This document shows, one piece after another, positions 7,098 to 16,154 of a DNA stretch of 39,094 nucleotides. The DNA lies in assembly GCA_027306985.1 (NCBI GenBank), contig DAHUXV010000159.1:1-39094 (forward strand). The letters are read 5' to 3'. Position 1 is the stretch's first letter, and the number at the start of each line of letters is the position of its first letter. A program made the translations under genes and the position numbers. Below the pieces are notes generated by a model, which was not told the origin of the DNA, did no database searches, and saw nothing but the letters and a program-made list of their open reading frames with translations. The stretch comes from Gammaproteobacteria bacterium. GTDB taxonomy: Bacteria > Pseudomonadota > Gammaproteobacteria > Steroidobacterales > Steroidobacteraceae.

Positions 7098-8396
7098 GTG
7101 TCACCCGTCGGCGATGCGTACCCGGACCGCTGCGCGCAGCCAGGCGCCGCCGCATCGCCGCGCCCGCGGATACTGATCGTCGACGACCTGCCCGAGAAGC
7201 GCCTGGCCTACGGCGCGATCCTCGAGGGACTCGAGGCCGAGGTGGTCATGGCCGGCTCCGGAGAGGAGGCGCTGAAGCGCGTGCTCGAGGGCGAATTCGC
7301 GCTCATCCTGCTCGATGTCAACATGCCGGGAATGGACGGGCTCGAGACCGCCGAGCTCCTGCGCCAACACCGCAACGCGCGCCACTCGCCCATCATCCTG
7401 GTGACCGCGTATGCCGACGACGTGCAGAGCGCGCGCGGCTACGAGCTTGGCGTCGTCGATTACATCCAGGTGCCCGTCGTGGCGCCCGTGATGCGAGCCA
7501 AGGTGGGGGTCTTCCTCGACCTCTTCGCGACCCGGGCGGCGCTCGCTCGCGCCAACCGGGATCTGGAGTCCCGGGTCGCGGAACGCACCGCCGAGCTGCT
7601 GCGCAGCAACGAGCGGCTGCAGGCCGAGATCGAGGAGCGCCTGCGCGCCGAGAACGAGCGGGAGGAGTTGCTCGCGCGCGAGCGGCTGCTGCGCGGGCAG
7701 GCGGAGGAGCTCAGCCGCCTCAAGGACGAGTTCCTGGCCACCATGTCGCATGAGCTCCGTACGCCGCTCAATGCGATCTTCGGCTGGATCACGCTGCTGC
7801 GCACCCGCCGCCTGGACGAGGCGACGCAGGCGCGCGCGCTCGAGACCATCGAGCGCAACGCCCGCGCGCAGAAGCGGCTCATCGAGGATCTGCTCGATGT
7901 GTCGCGCATCGTGACGGGCAAGATGGCGCTGGAGCTGGGGGACGTCGCGCCGCGGCGCATCGTCGAGGGCGCGATCGCCACCATGCAGCCGGCGGCCCGG
8001 GCCAAGGAGGTCAGCATCGTGCCGGCATTGGGCGAGGTGACGGCGGTTGTCCGGGGCGATTTCGCGCGCCTGCAGCAGGTCGTCTGCAACCTGCTTTCCA
8101 ACGCCGTCAAGTTCACCCCGCCGGGCGGCCGGATCGATGTGGAGCTCGCGATGATCGCGGATCAGGTGCAGATCAGCGTCGCGGACACCGGGCAGGGGAT
8201 CAAGCCGGAATTCCTGCCGCACGTCTTCGAGCGATTCCGGCAGGAGGATGGCTCGATCCGCCGCCGGCACGGGGGCCTCGGGCTGGGGCTGGCGATCGTG
8301 CGCCACCTGGTGGACCTGCACTGCGGAACGGTCGAGGCCAGGAGCGAGGGCGAGGGCCGCGGGGCGCGCTTCATAGTGCGCCTGCCGATCCGCTGA
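7098..8396 (+). CDS. hybrid receiver / histidine kinase
   Basis: 432 residues from GTG 7098, chosen because AGGA lies six bases upstream and the receiver begins soon after. Order: receiver domain (about 23-140; phosphoacceptor Asp73 in LLDVNMPGMDG, Thr103), coiled coil 145-205, HisKA with His218 in FLATMSHELRTPLNAI, then HATPase_c with N box (CNLLSNAVKF), ADTGQGI and GGLGLGLAIV. There is no membrane segment or sensor domain, so it is a cytoplasmic kinase probably controlled through its own receiver. The usual receiver Lys-Pro is Val-Pro here (IQVPV). It starts 22 bases after ilvN and may be cotranscribed with it. Its target regulator is not evident. Confidence 0.92.
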   Translation: MSPVGDAYPDRCAQPGAAASPRPRILIVDDLPEKRLAYGAILEGLEAEVVMAGSGEEALKRVLEGEFALILLDVNMPGMDGLETAELLRQHRNARHSPIILVTAYADDVQSARGYELGVVDYIQVPVVAPVMRAKVGVFLDLFATRAALARANRDLESRVAERTAELLRSNERLQAEIEERLRAENEREELLARERLLRGQAEELSRLKDEFLATMSHELRTPLNAIFGWITLLRTRRLDEATQARALETIERNARAQKRLIEDLLDVSRIVTGKMALELGDVAPRRIVEGAIATMQPAARAKEVSIVPALGEVTAVVRGDFARLQQVVCNLLSNAVKFTPPGGRIDVELAMIADQVQISVADTGQGIKPEFLPHVFERFRQEDGSIRRRHGGLGLGLAIVRHLVDLHCGTVEARSEGEGRGARFIVRLPIR

Positions 8397-8399
8397 GGC

Positions 8400-9374
8400 T
8401 TATGGGACGAGGACCGTCGATCCGGTGGTGCGGCGGCCCTCCAGGTCGCGGTGCGCCTCCGCGGCATCCGTGAGCGCATACCGCTGCCCGATCCTGACGC
8501 GGACGGCGCGGCGCTTGACCGCGGCGAAGAGCTCACGCGCGGCCGCATCCAGCGCCTGGCGCGTGGCGATGTAGTCGAAGAGGGTGGGGCGGGTCAGGAA
8601 GAGCGAGCCGCGCCTGCTGAGCTCGAGCGGACTCACCGCCGGCGGCGGGCCTGAGGCGTTGCCGTAGGTGACCATCATGCCGAGCGGACGCAGGCAATCG
8701 AGCGAGTCGGTGAAGGTCTCCTTGCCCACCGAGTCGTAGACGACCGCCACCCCTTCTCCCTTGGTGAGCTTGCGGACTTCCGTCGCCAGCGGGTCGCGGC
8801 CGAGAATCAGCACGTGCTTGCAGCCGTTGCGGCGCGCCAGCTCCGCCTTCGCGTCGCTGCCGACCACGCCGATCACCTTTGCGCCGAGCGCCTTGGCCCA
8901 CTGGCACAGCAGCAGCCCCACGCCGCCCGCCGCTGCGTGCACCAGGATGGTGTCGCCGCGGGCCACGCGATGGGTGCGGCGCAGCAGGAAATGCGCGGTC
9001 AGCCCTTTGAGCATCAGCGCGGCGGCCTCCTCGTCGCTGATGCCGCGAGGCACCTTGACCAGCCGCTCCGCGGGCACGTTGCGGACCTCGCAATAGGCGC
9101 CGGGCCGCGAATGCACGTAGGCGACCCGGTCGCCCACCTTGAAGCCGCGCACCTTGCGGCCGAGCGCCGTGATGACGCCGGCCGCCTCGCGGCCAAGACC
9201 GCTCGGAAGCTCTCCCGCATAGAGCCCCGTGCGGTCATAGACGTCGATGTAGTTGAGCCCGATGGCGGTATGACGCACCTGCGCCTCCGCGGGCTGCGGC
9301 CGGCCGGGATCGAGATCCTCGACCCGCAGGACCTCGGGTCCGCCGTACTCGTGAAATCGAATGGCCTTCACCAT
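8400..9374 (-). CDS. qor: NADPH:quinone reductase, zinc-free MDR family
   Basis: A 324-residue protein with the typical opening MVKAIRFHEYGGPEVLRVEDL, the GLNYIDVYDRTGLY substrate-region motif, and the nucleotide-binding turn HAAAGGVGLLLCQWAKALGAKVIG near residues 146-166. It should reduce quinones with NADPH in the cytoplasm. The length and N-terminus are those of QorA. It is convergent with the kinase gene, with only three bases between the two stops. The ATG has no Shine-Dalgarno sequence; a -10-like box lies eight bases upstream instead. Confidence 0.93.
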   Translation of the reverse strand: MVKAIRFHEYGGPEVLRVEDLDPGRPQPAEAQVRHTAIGLNYIDVYDRTGLYAGELPSGLGREAAGVITALGRKVRGFKVGDRVAYVHSRPGAYCEVRNVPAERLVKVPRGISDEEAAALMLKGLTAHFLLRRTHRVARGDTILVHAAAGGVGLLLCQWAKALGAKVIGVVGSDAKAELARRNGCKHVLILGRDPLATEVRKLTKGEGVAVVYDSVGKETFTDSLDCLRPLGMMVTYGNASGPPPAVSPLELSRRGSLFLTRPTLFDYIATRQALDAAARELFAAVKRRAVRVRIGQRYALTDAAEAHRDLEGRRTTGSTVLVP

Positions 9375-9382
9375 GCGACCGG

Positions 9383-9409
9383 ATTACCCGCCCCGCGTCT
9401 GCCCGTCAA
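9383..9409 (-). promoter_or_regulatory. putative sigma-70 promoter of qor, leaderless type
   Basis: On the minus strand, TTGACG (9409-9404, five of six -35 consensus bases) is followed by GGTAATCC. GGTAAT (9388-9383) ends eight bases before the ATG, so the transcript would start at or next to the start codon. The spacer is 15 bases to GGTAAT or 17 to TAATCC. Confidence 0.45.
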
Positions 9410-9553
9410 GCGTGACACAGCGCCAGCGGTCCGCGGTGCGCCGCGCCCATCCGTGCGCCATGCGAAAGCACGCCGCCGCGGGCCGCCCTCGCTTCCTGCT
9501 GCCTCGAGTCCGGCGCCGTTCGAAAGCAAGCCACCAGGCGGTCCGAGGCCGCA

Positions 9554-10009
<456 letters not shown>

Positions 10010-10042
10010 TCAGCGGCCGGCCGCCATAGCGGGAGCGCCGGC

Positions 10043-10057
10043 GCACCATTATGGCGC
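10043..10057. promoter_or_regulatory. NtrC-type enhancer site, strong
   Basis: GCACCATTATGGCGC matches the NtrC palindrome GCACCA-N3-TGGTGC with one mismatch. Its centre is about 97 bases upstream of the predicted sigma-54 start site, a normal enhancer position. Confidence 0.65.
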
Positions 10058-10074
10058 ATCGGGGCACGGCTGGC

Positions 10075-10089
10075 GCTCAGGGGTGGTGC
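10075..10089. promoter_or_regulatory. second, weaker NtrC-type site
   Basis: GCTCAGGGGTGGTGC has one perfect NtrC half-site (TGGTGC) and three of six bases in the other. Its centre lies 32 bases, three helical turns, from the strong site, the spacing seen between the two enhancer sites of the enteric glnA promoter. Confidence 0.4.
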
Positions 10090-10116
10090 AGGCTGCAAGC
10101 CGCCGGGGCGGTAGGC

Positions 10117-10122
10117 TAAGCT
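10117..10122 (+). promoter_or_regulatory. putative -10 box, leaderless type
   Basis: TAAGCT lies exactly six bases before ATG 10129, the same arrangement as before the lipoprotein gene at 1074. No Shine-Dalgarno sequence is present and no convincing -35 is seen. Confidence 0.3.
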
Positions 10123-10128
10123 GGCCGC

Positions 10129-11352
10129 ATGTACGAGCGAATCGTCATCGCGGGCGCTGGCCAGGCGGCGGTCCAAGCCATCGACACGCTGCGGCGCAGG
10201 GGCTTCGCGGGCAAGCTCCTGCTCGTCGGCGAGGAGCCCTGGCTGCCCTATCAGCGGCCGCCGCTCTCCAAGAGGTATCTGGCCGGCGCGCTGGAGCGGG
10301 AGCGGCTGCTGCTGCGGCCCGCGCACTTCTACGAGACTCATTCCGTCGAGACCCGTCTGGGGCGCCGCGTCGAAGAGATCTCGCGCGGTGAGCGGCGTCT
10401 GCGGCTCGATGACGGGTCCAGCGTCGCCTATGACGCCCTTCTGATCGCCACCGGCAGTCGTCCGCGGCCGCTCGCCGCCCCGGGAGCCAATCTCGATGGC
10501 GTGCATTTCCTGCGGACCATTGCGGATGTGGAGCGTATCCGCGCCGAGTGGGCGCCCGGAAAGCGCCTGGTCATCGTCGGGGGCGGCTATATCGGGCTCG
10601 AGGTGGCGGCCATCGCGCGCGAGCTCGGCTTGCAGGTCACGGTGCTCGAGATGGCGGACCGCGTCATGAACCGCGTCGTCTGCCCGCAGATCTCCGCGTT
10701 CTACGAGGCCGAGCACGCCCGGCACGGAGTACGAATCCTGTCGCACTCGAAGGTGCGGGCGCTCGCGGCGATGCCGGGCTCGAACCGGGTGCGAGCGGTA
10801 GTGACCGATGACGGCGAGGAGCACGCGGCGGATTGCGTGGTGGTGGGGTGCGGGGTCCTCCCGGCCGATCGGCTCGCCGCCGATTCCGGCCTGGCGTGCG
10901 AGAACGGGATCGCGGTCGATGACCGCTGCCGGACCTCCGATCCGGCAATCTATGCCGCGGGCGACTGCACCAGTCACCCGAGCCTGCACTACGGCAGGCG
11001 GCTGCGGCTGGAGTCGGTCGACAATGCCTTCGAGCAGGGCGCGAGCGCCGCGCTCAACATGCTCGGCCTGCAGACCGTGCACGACAAGGTGCCCTGGTTC
11101 TGGTCGGATCAGTACGACCTCAAGCTCATCATCATCGGCGTCAGCCAGGGTTACGACACGGTGGTGATGCGCGGCAATCCGGCGACTCACGCCTTCTGCG
11201 CGTGCTACCTGCGCGGCGGGGAGCTGATCGCGATCGACACCGTCAACAGTCCCAAGGATCAGATGGCCGCGCGCAAGCTGATCGCCGCCCACGCGCGGCC
11301 GAATCCCGACCGGCTGGCCGATCCCGCCGTACCGCTGAGGGACACGGCGTAG
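10129..11352 (+). CDS. FAD-dependent NAD(P)H oxidoreductase, ferredoxin/rubredoxin reductase type
   Basis: A 407-residue flavoprotein. It has an N-terminal FAD dinucleotide motif (IVIAGAGQAA, residues 5-13), PYQRPPLSK after it, ATGSRPR, a second NAD-binding motif VIVGGGYIGLEVAA near 146-159, the FAD-contacting YAAGDC, and the C-terminal domain starting VPWFWSDQYDLKL. This is the BphA4/ThcD class that passes electrons from NADH to a [2Fe-2S] ferredoxin or rubredoxin for oxygenases or P450s. No ferredoxin or oxygenase gene is nearby, so the partner is unknown. It is divergent from the P-II gene, and the NtrC-type sites lie between the two. Confidence 0.9.
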   Translation: MYERIVIAGAGQAAVQAIDTLRRRGFAGKLLLVGEEPWLPYQRPPLSKRYLAGALERERLLLRPAHFYETHSVETRLGRRVEEISRGERRLRLDDGSSVAYDALLIATGSRPRPLAAPGANLDGVHFLRTIADVERIRAEWAPGKRLVIVGGGYIGLEVAAIARELGLQVTVLEMADRVMNRVVCPQISAFYEAEHARHGVRILSHSKVRALAAMPGSNRVRAVVTDDGEEHAADCVVVGCGVLPADRLAADSGLACENGIAVDDRCRTSDPAIYAAGDCTSHPSLHYGRRLRLESVDNAFEQGASAALNMLGLQTVHDKVPWFWSDQYDLKLIIIGVSQGYDTVVMRGNPATHAFCACYLRGGELIAIDTVNSPKDQMAARKLIAAHARPNPDRLADPAVPLRDTA

Positions 11353-11359
11353 ACACCCG

Positions 11360-11373
11360 TCGCCGGATGGCGA
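11360..11373. terminator. short hairpin between convergent genes
   Basis: TCGCC pairs with GGCGA around GGAT, eight bases after the flavoprotein stop and before the end of the convergent gene at 11404. The stem is only five base pairs with no T run, so this is weak. Confidence 0.22.
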
Positions 11374-11403
11374 GCGGCGGGCGCAAGTCGTCCTTTGCCC
11401 GGA

Positions 11404-11784
11404 CTAATGCACCAATCGCAGTATGAAGCGGTGGCGGAACCGTTGCCCTTCGGACGCCCGGATCGCGCCGAGGATGGTGCCGGCTAGCCACACGATGCCG
11501 AGCACCAGGCCGAGCACGATGCCGATCCCGACGATGAAGAGGAACGCGCAGACGATCTCCGCCAGGAACACGGTAATGTTGAAGTTGAGGGCTTCCAGCG
11601 ACTGGTCGGCGACGAAGGCGGATTTCTCCCGCTGCACCAGCCAGACGATCAGCGGCGCGATGATGTTGCCCCCGGCCGGAAAGAGCAGGCCGGCAAAGGC
11701 CGACAGGTGCGCGAACATCGCGAGGTTGCGCTCGTCTTTGGTTGCGGTGCCGTCATAGGTCGTCCGCTCTCCTGATCCGCTCAT
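11404..11784 (-). CDS. small membrane protein, DUF4870-like
   Basis: 126 residues from ATG 11784, which has a strong GGAGAGGAAA just upstream; the frame is open far beyond, but that part is a shadow of the radical SAM gene. The pattern is ERNLAMFAHLSAFAGLLFPAGGNIIAPLIVWLVQREKSAFVADQSLEALNF, then two more hydrophobic segments, as in the DUF4870 (Tic20-like) family: about four transmembrane helices with a conserved basic/acidic loop. The function is unknown. It is convergent with the flavoprotein gene and divergent from the radical SAM gene. Confidence 0.85.
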   Translation of the reverse strand: MSGSGERTTYDGTATKDERNLAMFAHLSAFAGLLFPAGGNIIAPLIVWLVQREKSAFVADQSLEALNFNITVFLAEIVCAFLFIVGIGIVLGLVLGIVWLAGTILGAIRASEGQRFRHRFILRLVH

Positions 11785-11844
11785 TTTCCTCTCCCCCGCG
11801 GGATGGGCCCGCGCCTTCCCGGCCAATCGTGCGGCGTGCGGCGC

Positions 11845-11873
11845 TTTACCGCCAGACTGGATGGACGTACAGT
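11845..11873 (+). promoter_or_regulatory. putative sigma-70 promoter of the radical SAM gene, leaderless type
   Basis: TTTACC (11845-11850) and TACAGT (11868-11873) are 17 bases apart, each matching four of six consensus bases. TACAGT ends seven bases before ATG 11881, which has no Shine-Dalgarno sequence, so the transcript should begin at or next to the start codon. Confidence 0.45.
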
Positions 11874-11880
11874 ATGCGGC

Positions 11881-12972
11881 ATGGCCCCTGCGCACCCAAG
11901 GAACCCGCCGCTCAAAGGCCGCGGCGCGCTCTCCAACCCCGCCGGGCGCTTCGAGCGCCACCGGCGCGAGGCCGTCGACGACGGCTGGTACCGGGCGGAG
12001 GTTCCCGATTTCATCCCGACCTCGATCGAGCCGGATCGCGCGCGCTCGGTCCTCGCGCGCAACGACTCGCCCGACATCCCGTTCGAGCAATCCATCAATC
12101 CGTACCGCGGATGCAGTCATGGTTGTGTCTGGTGCTATGCGAGACCCAGCCACAGTTATGTTGGATTATCTCCAGGGTTGGATTTCGAGACCAGATTATT
12201 CTACAAGAAGGATGCGGGCAGGGTGTTGGAGGAGGAGCTGGCCAGGCCGGGCTACGTCTGCAAGCCGATCACCCTCGGCGCCAACACGGATCCCTATCAG
12301 CCGATCGAGCGGCGGATGCGGGTGACGCGCGAGGTGCTCGAGGTCCTGGCGCGCAGCCGGCACCCGGTGACGATCATCACCAAGGGCGCGCTCGTGCTGC
12401 GGGATCTCGATCTGCTGGCGGACCTCGCCAAGGACGGGCTCGCCGGCGTGGGTGTCAGCATCACGACGCTGGACGCCGGGCTGAAGCGCGTCATGGAGCC
12501 GCAGGCCGCCTCGCCGCGCGCCCGGCTGGAGGCGGTGAGGCGATTGAGCGAGGCGGGTATTCCAACCGGGGTGATGGTCGCTCCGGTCATTCCGGCGCTG
12601 ACCGACCACGAGATGGAAGGCATCCTGGAAGCTTCCGCGGCCGCGGGGGCGTGTTGGGCCGGCTATGTGCTGCTGCGGCTTCCATATGAGGTGAAGGATC
12701 TCTTTCGGGAGTGGCTGGCGGCGCACTATCCGGACCGGGCCGGGCACGTGATGTCTCTCGTGCAACAGATGCGCGGCGGCAAGGACTACGACTCGAGCTT
12801 CGGCGCGCGAATGCGCGGCACCGGAGCGCTGGCGGAGCTGCTGCGCGGCCGATTCCGGATCGCCTGCCGCCGGCTGGGCCTCGGCAGCGGACGGCAGCAG
12901 CCTCTGAACACCAGCCTCTTCGAGCCGCCGCGGGCCAGCCGCTCAGGCCCGCAACTCGCTCTCGACCTGTAA
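11881..12972 (+). CDS. PA0069-family radical SAM protein
   Basis: 363 residues from ATG 11881 (MAPAHPRNPPLKGRGALSNP). The [4Fe-4S] motif is CSHGCVWC, i.e. CxxxCxxC, near residue 80, set in NPYRGCSHGCVWCYARPSH, which is typical of this SplB-related family. VTIITKG and VGVSITTLD strands of the partial TIM barrel follow. The reaction of PA0069 proteins is not known to me. From about 12106 to 12215, covering the cluster motif, the codons switch to forms rare elsewhere in the gene (AGT, TAT, GTT, GGA, TTA, TCT, AGA), while the protein stays normal. It is divergent from the DUF4870-like gene. Confidence 0.93.
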   Translation: MAPAHPRNPPLKGRGALSNPAGRFERHRREAVDDGWYRAEVPDFIPTSIEPDRARSVLARNDSPDIPFEQSINPYRGCSHGCVWCYARPSHSYVGLSPGLDFETRLFYKKDAGRVLEEELARPGYVCKPITLGANTDPYQPIERRMRVTREVLEVLARSRHPVTIITKGALVLRDLDLLADLAKDGLAGVGVSITTLDAGLKRVMEPQAASPRARLEAVRRLSEAGIPTGVMVAPVIPALTDHEMEGILEASAAAGACWAGYVLLRLPYEVKDLFREWLAAHYPDRAGHVMSLVQQMRGGKDYDSSFGARMRGTGALAELLRGRFRIACRRLGLGSGRQQPLNTSLFEPPRASRSGPQLALDL

Positions 12973-12995
12973 CGCAGCCGGGCAGGATTCTTGCT

Positions 12996-13016
12996 GCGAA
13001 GCAGGTGAAGCTTCGC
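12996..13016 (+). terminator. hairpin after the radical SAM gene
   Basis: A perfect seven-base-pair stem (GCGAAGC with GCTTCGC) around a seven-base loop starts 23 bases after the stop and is followed by TCTT. It is a plausible weak intrinsic terminator. Confidence 0.45.
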
Positions 13017-13203
13017 TCTTCAGACCACGAACAAGATGCACGGCCGGACTGGGCCTTGCGAGGGGTTCCCTGGGGCGCCAGCCGCCGGCGTGAGCGGCAT
13101 GTCGGGCGCATTCGGAGGTTTGTCTTCGAGAGCCGACGGATGCCGCAGGGCGTGCCGGGAAAAGGACCGAGAAGCGGCACTGCCGCATCGTGCTCGCGTC
13201 TGA

Positions 13204-13216
13204 GTACAGTATGTAC
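13204..13216 (+). promoter_or_regulatory. inverted repeat with -10-like box upstream of the kinase gene
   Basis: GTACA-GTA-TGTAC is a perfect inverted repeat that contains TACAGT, the same -10-like hexamer as before the radical SAM gene. It is 35 bases before ATG 13251. No good -35 is visible. The rest of the gap 12973-13250 shows only the hairpin at 12996. Confidence 0.28.
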
Positions 13217-13250
13217 CGCAGATCGAGCGAGGCCAGTTGAGGTGGAGGTC

Positions 13251-16154
13251 ATGCCACAGGTTCGTGCAGCCGCTCGGCCGACCGCGCTCGGCCACTACAC
13301 CCTGCTCGAGCGTATCGGCGCGGGAGGGCAGGGCGAGGTATGGCGGGCGCACGACGAGTCGCGCGGCGTCGACATCGCCCTCAAGATCCTGGCGCCTGCG
13401 GCTGCCCGCAATCCGGCGGCTTGGGAGACGCTCGAGCACGAGCACGCGATCTGCAGCCGGCTGCAGCATCCCGGAATCCTCCAGGTGCTGCCGCCGGAGC
13501 GGATTGGCGAGGTCGTCGTGCTCCCCATGGAGCTCGCCGCCGGCGGGGACCTGCGCCGCTTGCGGGGCGCGGGATACCTCGAAATCGTGCCGGTGCTGCT
13601 CGAGGGGGCCGAAGCTCTCGACTATGCGCATGCGCGCGGGGTCGTGCACCGCGACCTGAAGCCCGGCAACGTTCTGCTCGACAGCCGCGGCCGCGTGAAG
13701 CTCGCCGATTTCGGCATCGCAGCCCTGACGCCCATGGGAAGCGCCGGCGCCGTGGATGCCCGCGGAACGGGACTTTCACCGTTCACGGCGAGTCCGGAGC
13801 AGCTTCGAGGCGAGCCGCCGAGCCCCGCCGACGACATCTACGGCCTGGGCGCGCTTGCGTACGAGCTGCTGTCGGGTCATCCGCCGTACTACCCCAACTT
13901 CGATCTGCGGCGCGCCCAGACGCAGCCCGTCCCACAGCTCGTACCGACCCGGCAGGTTCCGCCGGAGCTCGGCGAGCTCGTGATGCGCATGCTCGCCAAG
14001 CGGGCCGCGGACCGGCCTGCCTCCATGCAACAGGTCATGGACGATCTCGATGCGACGTTGAATGCGACTCTGTCTTTCGCGCCGGAAGGCGTCGAGGCGG
14101 ACGAGGCCGGCAGCCGGCCGCCGGAGGAGATCCAACCTCCAGGGCGGAGCGCCGCGGCGCCGAGGGCCGCTGCGCCACCGCAGGCGGGTGGTGAGGCCGG
14201 GCAGCCGGGGCGCTCCCCGCCCGGTGTGCCTGGGAGCGAGCAGCGGCATCGCCCGCCGCTCGAAAGCACCGAGCGACTGTCGCGGCGGACCGAGGAGGGA
14301 GCGAGCGCGGGCGACAGGACCGAGAGGCGGCCGTCGCCGCCGGCGGCCATGTACTCGGACGCCAAGCGGCCGCGAGCCGAGCCCGCGGCGGCGCCATTGC
14401 AGCCGCGGCCGGTCAAACGGGAGCCGGAGATCCGCGCACCGGACACGATCGCGGCGTCCCCGGCCCCCGCCGCCCCGGCCCCGACAGCCGAGGTGCGCGC
14501 CATTGCACGCGCCGACAGCGCCCCGCCGCGAAGCGCCCACCTCACCCGACAGCCAAGCCACGCCTTTCCCGCGTCCATCGAGTCCGTCCCAACGGGTGAC
14601 CCGTTCCATACGGGAATCGCCCAGCCGCGGCTGCGGGCGGTGCCGCCGCCGGGGCGTCGCCCGGCGGCCGCGCGGCCGTCCGCAGGGCGCGCCCGCCACT
14701 GGCCGTATCTCGTATCGGGGTTGCTCTGCGGGGCAGCGTTGATCTGCGGCGCCACGGCGGCCGCGCTGGCGTGGCTGCCGCGCAAGGACCTCGCGGGTCT
14801 GCAGTCGCTGCTGGCGACCATCGGCTCGGTTGCATCACCGCAGTCGGCGAAGGCGCCCTCGGCGGCCGCCGCCCAGCCGCCGACTGCGGCGCCAGTCCCT
14901 GCCGCGGCGCCCGAGGCCCGGCCCGATCCCGCGGCGCTCGCCCGATTCAACAGCGAGCACGCCGCCTTCCAGAAGCGCGCGGCCGGCCTCGAGGCCCGCG
15001 GCGCCGCCGCGTGGGATTGGGCGGACATCTCGGCGGCGCAGATGCAGGCCGCGGAATCGAGCGGCGCGGCCGCCGCGGGCGGCATTCCGCTCGCGCTCAA
15101 GCATCTGAGGCAGGCGCAGCAGCACCTGGCCGCGGCCGCGGCCAAAGCGCCCCAGGCGCTGAGCGCGCAGCTCAAGGCGGGAGATGCGGCTCTCGCCGCC
15201 GGTAAACAGAGACCGGCGACTCGGGCATTCGAGCTCGCCCGGCGCATAGACCCCAACAGCCGGCGCGCCATCGAGGGCGCGCGGCAGGCGCGCCTGCTGA
15301 GCGGCGTGCTGCCGCTTCTCGCCGACGCGCGCAGGGCGGAGTCGGCACGGAGCTACTCGCGCGCCGCGCAGGATTACAGTCAGGCGCTGGCGCTCGATCC
15401 CGGCAATGCCGCGGCGAAGCAGGGACTGGCGCGCGCCAACGCAACCTTCGGCGATGACAGCTACGCGCGCGCGGTGGGCGCCGGCTACGCCGCGCTGGGC
15501 GCCGGAAGGCTGACCCGGGCGCAGACGGATTTCCAACAGGCGCTCGGGTTCCGCCCCCGGGGTACGGAAGCCACGCAAGGGCTGCAGCGGGCGCGCGCGG
15601 CGATGCAGGCGAGCCGGATCGAGGCCCTGAGCGAGCAGGCGGCGAGCCTCGAGGCACAGGAGCATTGGCGTCAGGCCGCGGCGGTGTATCGGACCGCCCT
15701 GCGCGAGAATCCGTCGCTGACCTTCGCCCGGCGCGGCGAGGCGCGGGATGAGGCCCGGGCGAAGCTCTCCGCGTCGCTGCAGCGGATCATCGATCATCCG
15801 AGCACGCTCGCCTTGCCGTCCGTGCGCGATGAGGCGGTGTCGCTGCTGCAGGAGGCGCGGGAGCGGACGCCTTCGGGCCCGATACTGCAGTCGCAGGTCG
15901 AGCGAGTCTCGCGCCTGCTGCCGGCACTGGACCGGCCGGTGTTGCTCAACCTCATCTCCGACAACGCGACCCAGGTGTCCATTCCGAGCATCGGTGTGTT
16001 CGGGGCCTTCGGCAGAAGACAGATACGGCTGAAGCCCGGCACTTACACCGTCATCGGCACACGTGACGGCTATCGCGAGGTCGAGCAGGAATTCACGGTC
16101 GAGCCGGGCCAGCGCAGCGTCACCATCACGGTGAGCTGCTCGGAGCAGATCTGA
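13251..16154 (+). CDS. transmembrane Ser/Thr protein kinase with TPR-like repeats and C-terminal PEGA-like domain
   Basis: 967 residues from ATG 13251, with GAGG eight bases upstream. Order: Hanks-type kinase (about 16-272) with G-loop IGAGGQGEVW, Lys45, HRDLKPGN (Asp135), DFG 153-155 and SPEQL, all intact; a long Pro/Ala/Arg-rich disordered linker (275-480); one transmembrane helix at about 485-508 (YLVSGLLCGAALICGATAAAL); an Ala/Gln-rich helical, TPR-like region (about 560-860, e.g. YSRAAQDYSQALALDPGNAAAKQGL); and a beta-rich PEGA-like end (IRLKPGTYTVIGTRDGYREVEQEF). The kinase should be cytoplasmic and the repeats and PEGA-like part periplasmic, perhaps sensing the envelope. No phosphatase or FHA gene is adjacent. 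Confidence 0.92.
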   Translation: MPQVRAAARPTALGHYTLLERIGAGGQGEVWRAHDESRGVDIALKILAPAAARNPAAWETLEHEHAICSRLQHPGILQVLPPERIGEVVVLPMELAAGGDLRRLRGAGYLEIVPVLLEGAEALDYAHARGVVHRDLKPGNVLLDSRGRVKLADFGIAALTPMGSAGAVDARGTGLSPFTASPEQLRGEPPSPADDIYGLGALAYELLSGHPPYYPNFDLRRAQTQPVPQLVPTRQVPPELGELVMRMLAKRAADRPASMQQVMDDLDATLNATLSFAPEGVEADEAGSRPPEEIQPPGRSAAAPRAAAPPQAGGEAGQPGRSPPGVPGSEQRHRPPLESTERLSRRTEEGASAGDRTERRPSPPAAMYSDAKRPRAEPAAAPLQPRPVKREPEIRAPDTIAASPAPAAPAPTAEVRAIARADSAPPRSAHLTRQPSHAFPASIESVPTGDPFHTGIAQPRLRAVPPPGRRPAAARPSAGRARHWPYLVSGLLCGAALICGATAAALAWLPRKDLAGLQSLLATIGSVASPQSAKAPSAAAAQPPTAAPVPAAAPEARPDPAALARFNSEHAAFQKRAAGLEARGAAAWDWADISAAQMQAAESSGAAAAGGIPLALKHLRQAQQHLAAAAAKAPQALSAQLKAGDAALAAGKQRPATRAFELARRIDPNSRRAIEGARQARLLSGVLPLLADARRAESARSYSRAAQDYSQALALDPGNAAAKQGLARANATFGDDSYARAVGAGYAALGAGRLTRAQTDFQQALGFRPRGTEATQGLQRARAAMQASRIEALSEQAASLEAQEHWRQAAAVYRTALRENPSLTFARRGEARDEARAKLSASLQRIIDHPSTLALPSVRDEAVSLLQEARERTPSGPILQSQVERVSRLLPALDRPVLLNLISDNATQVSIPSIGVFGAFGRRQIRLKPGTYTVIGTRDGYREVEQEFTVEPGQRSVTITVSCSEQI

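Noticed and set aside
12711-13250. Longer N-terminus for the Ser/Thr kinase
   Set aside because: It would overlap the radical SAM gene and lacks conserved sequence; ATG 13251 has a good ribosome site and starts just before the kinase domain.
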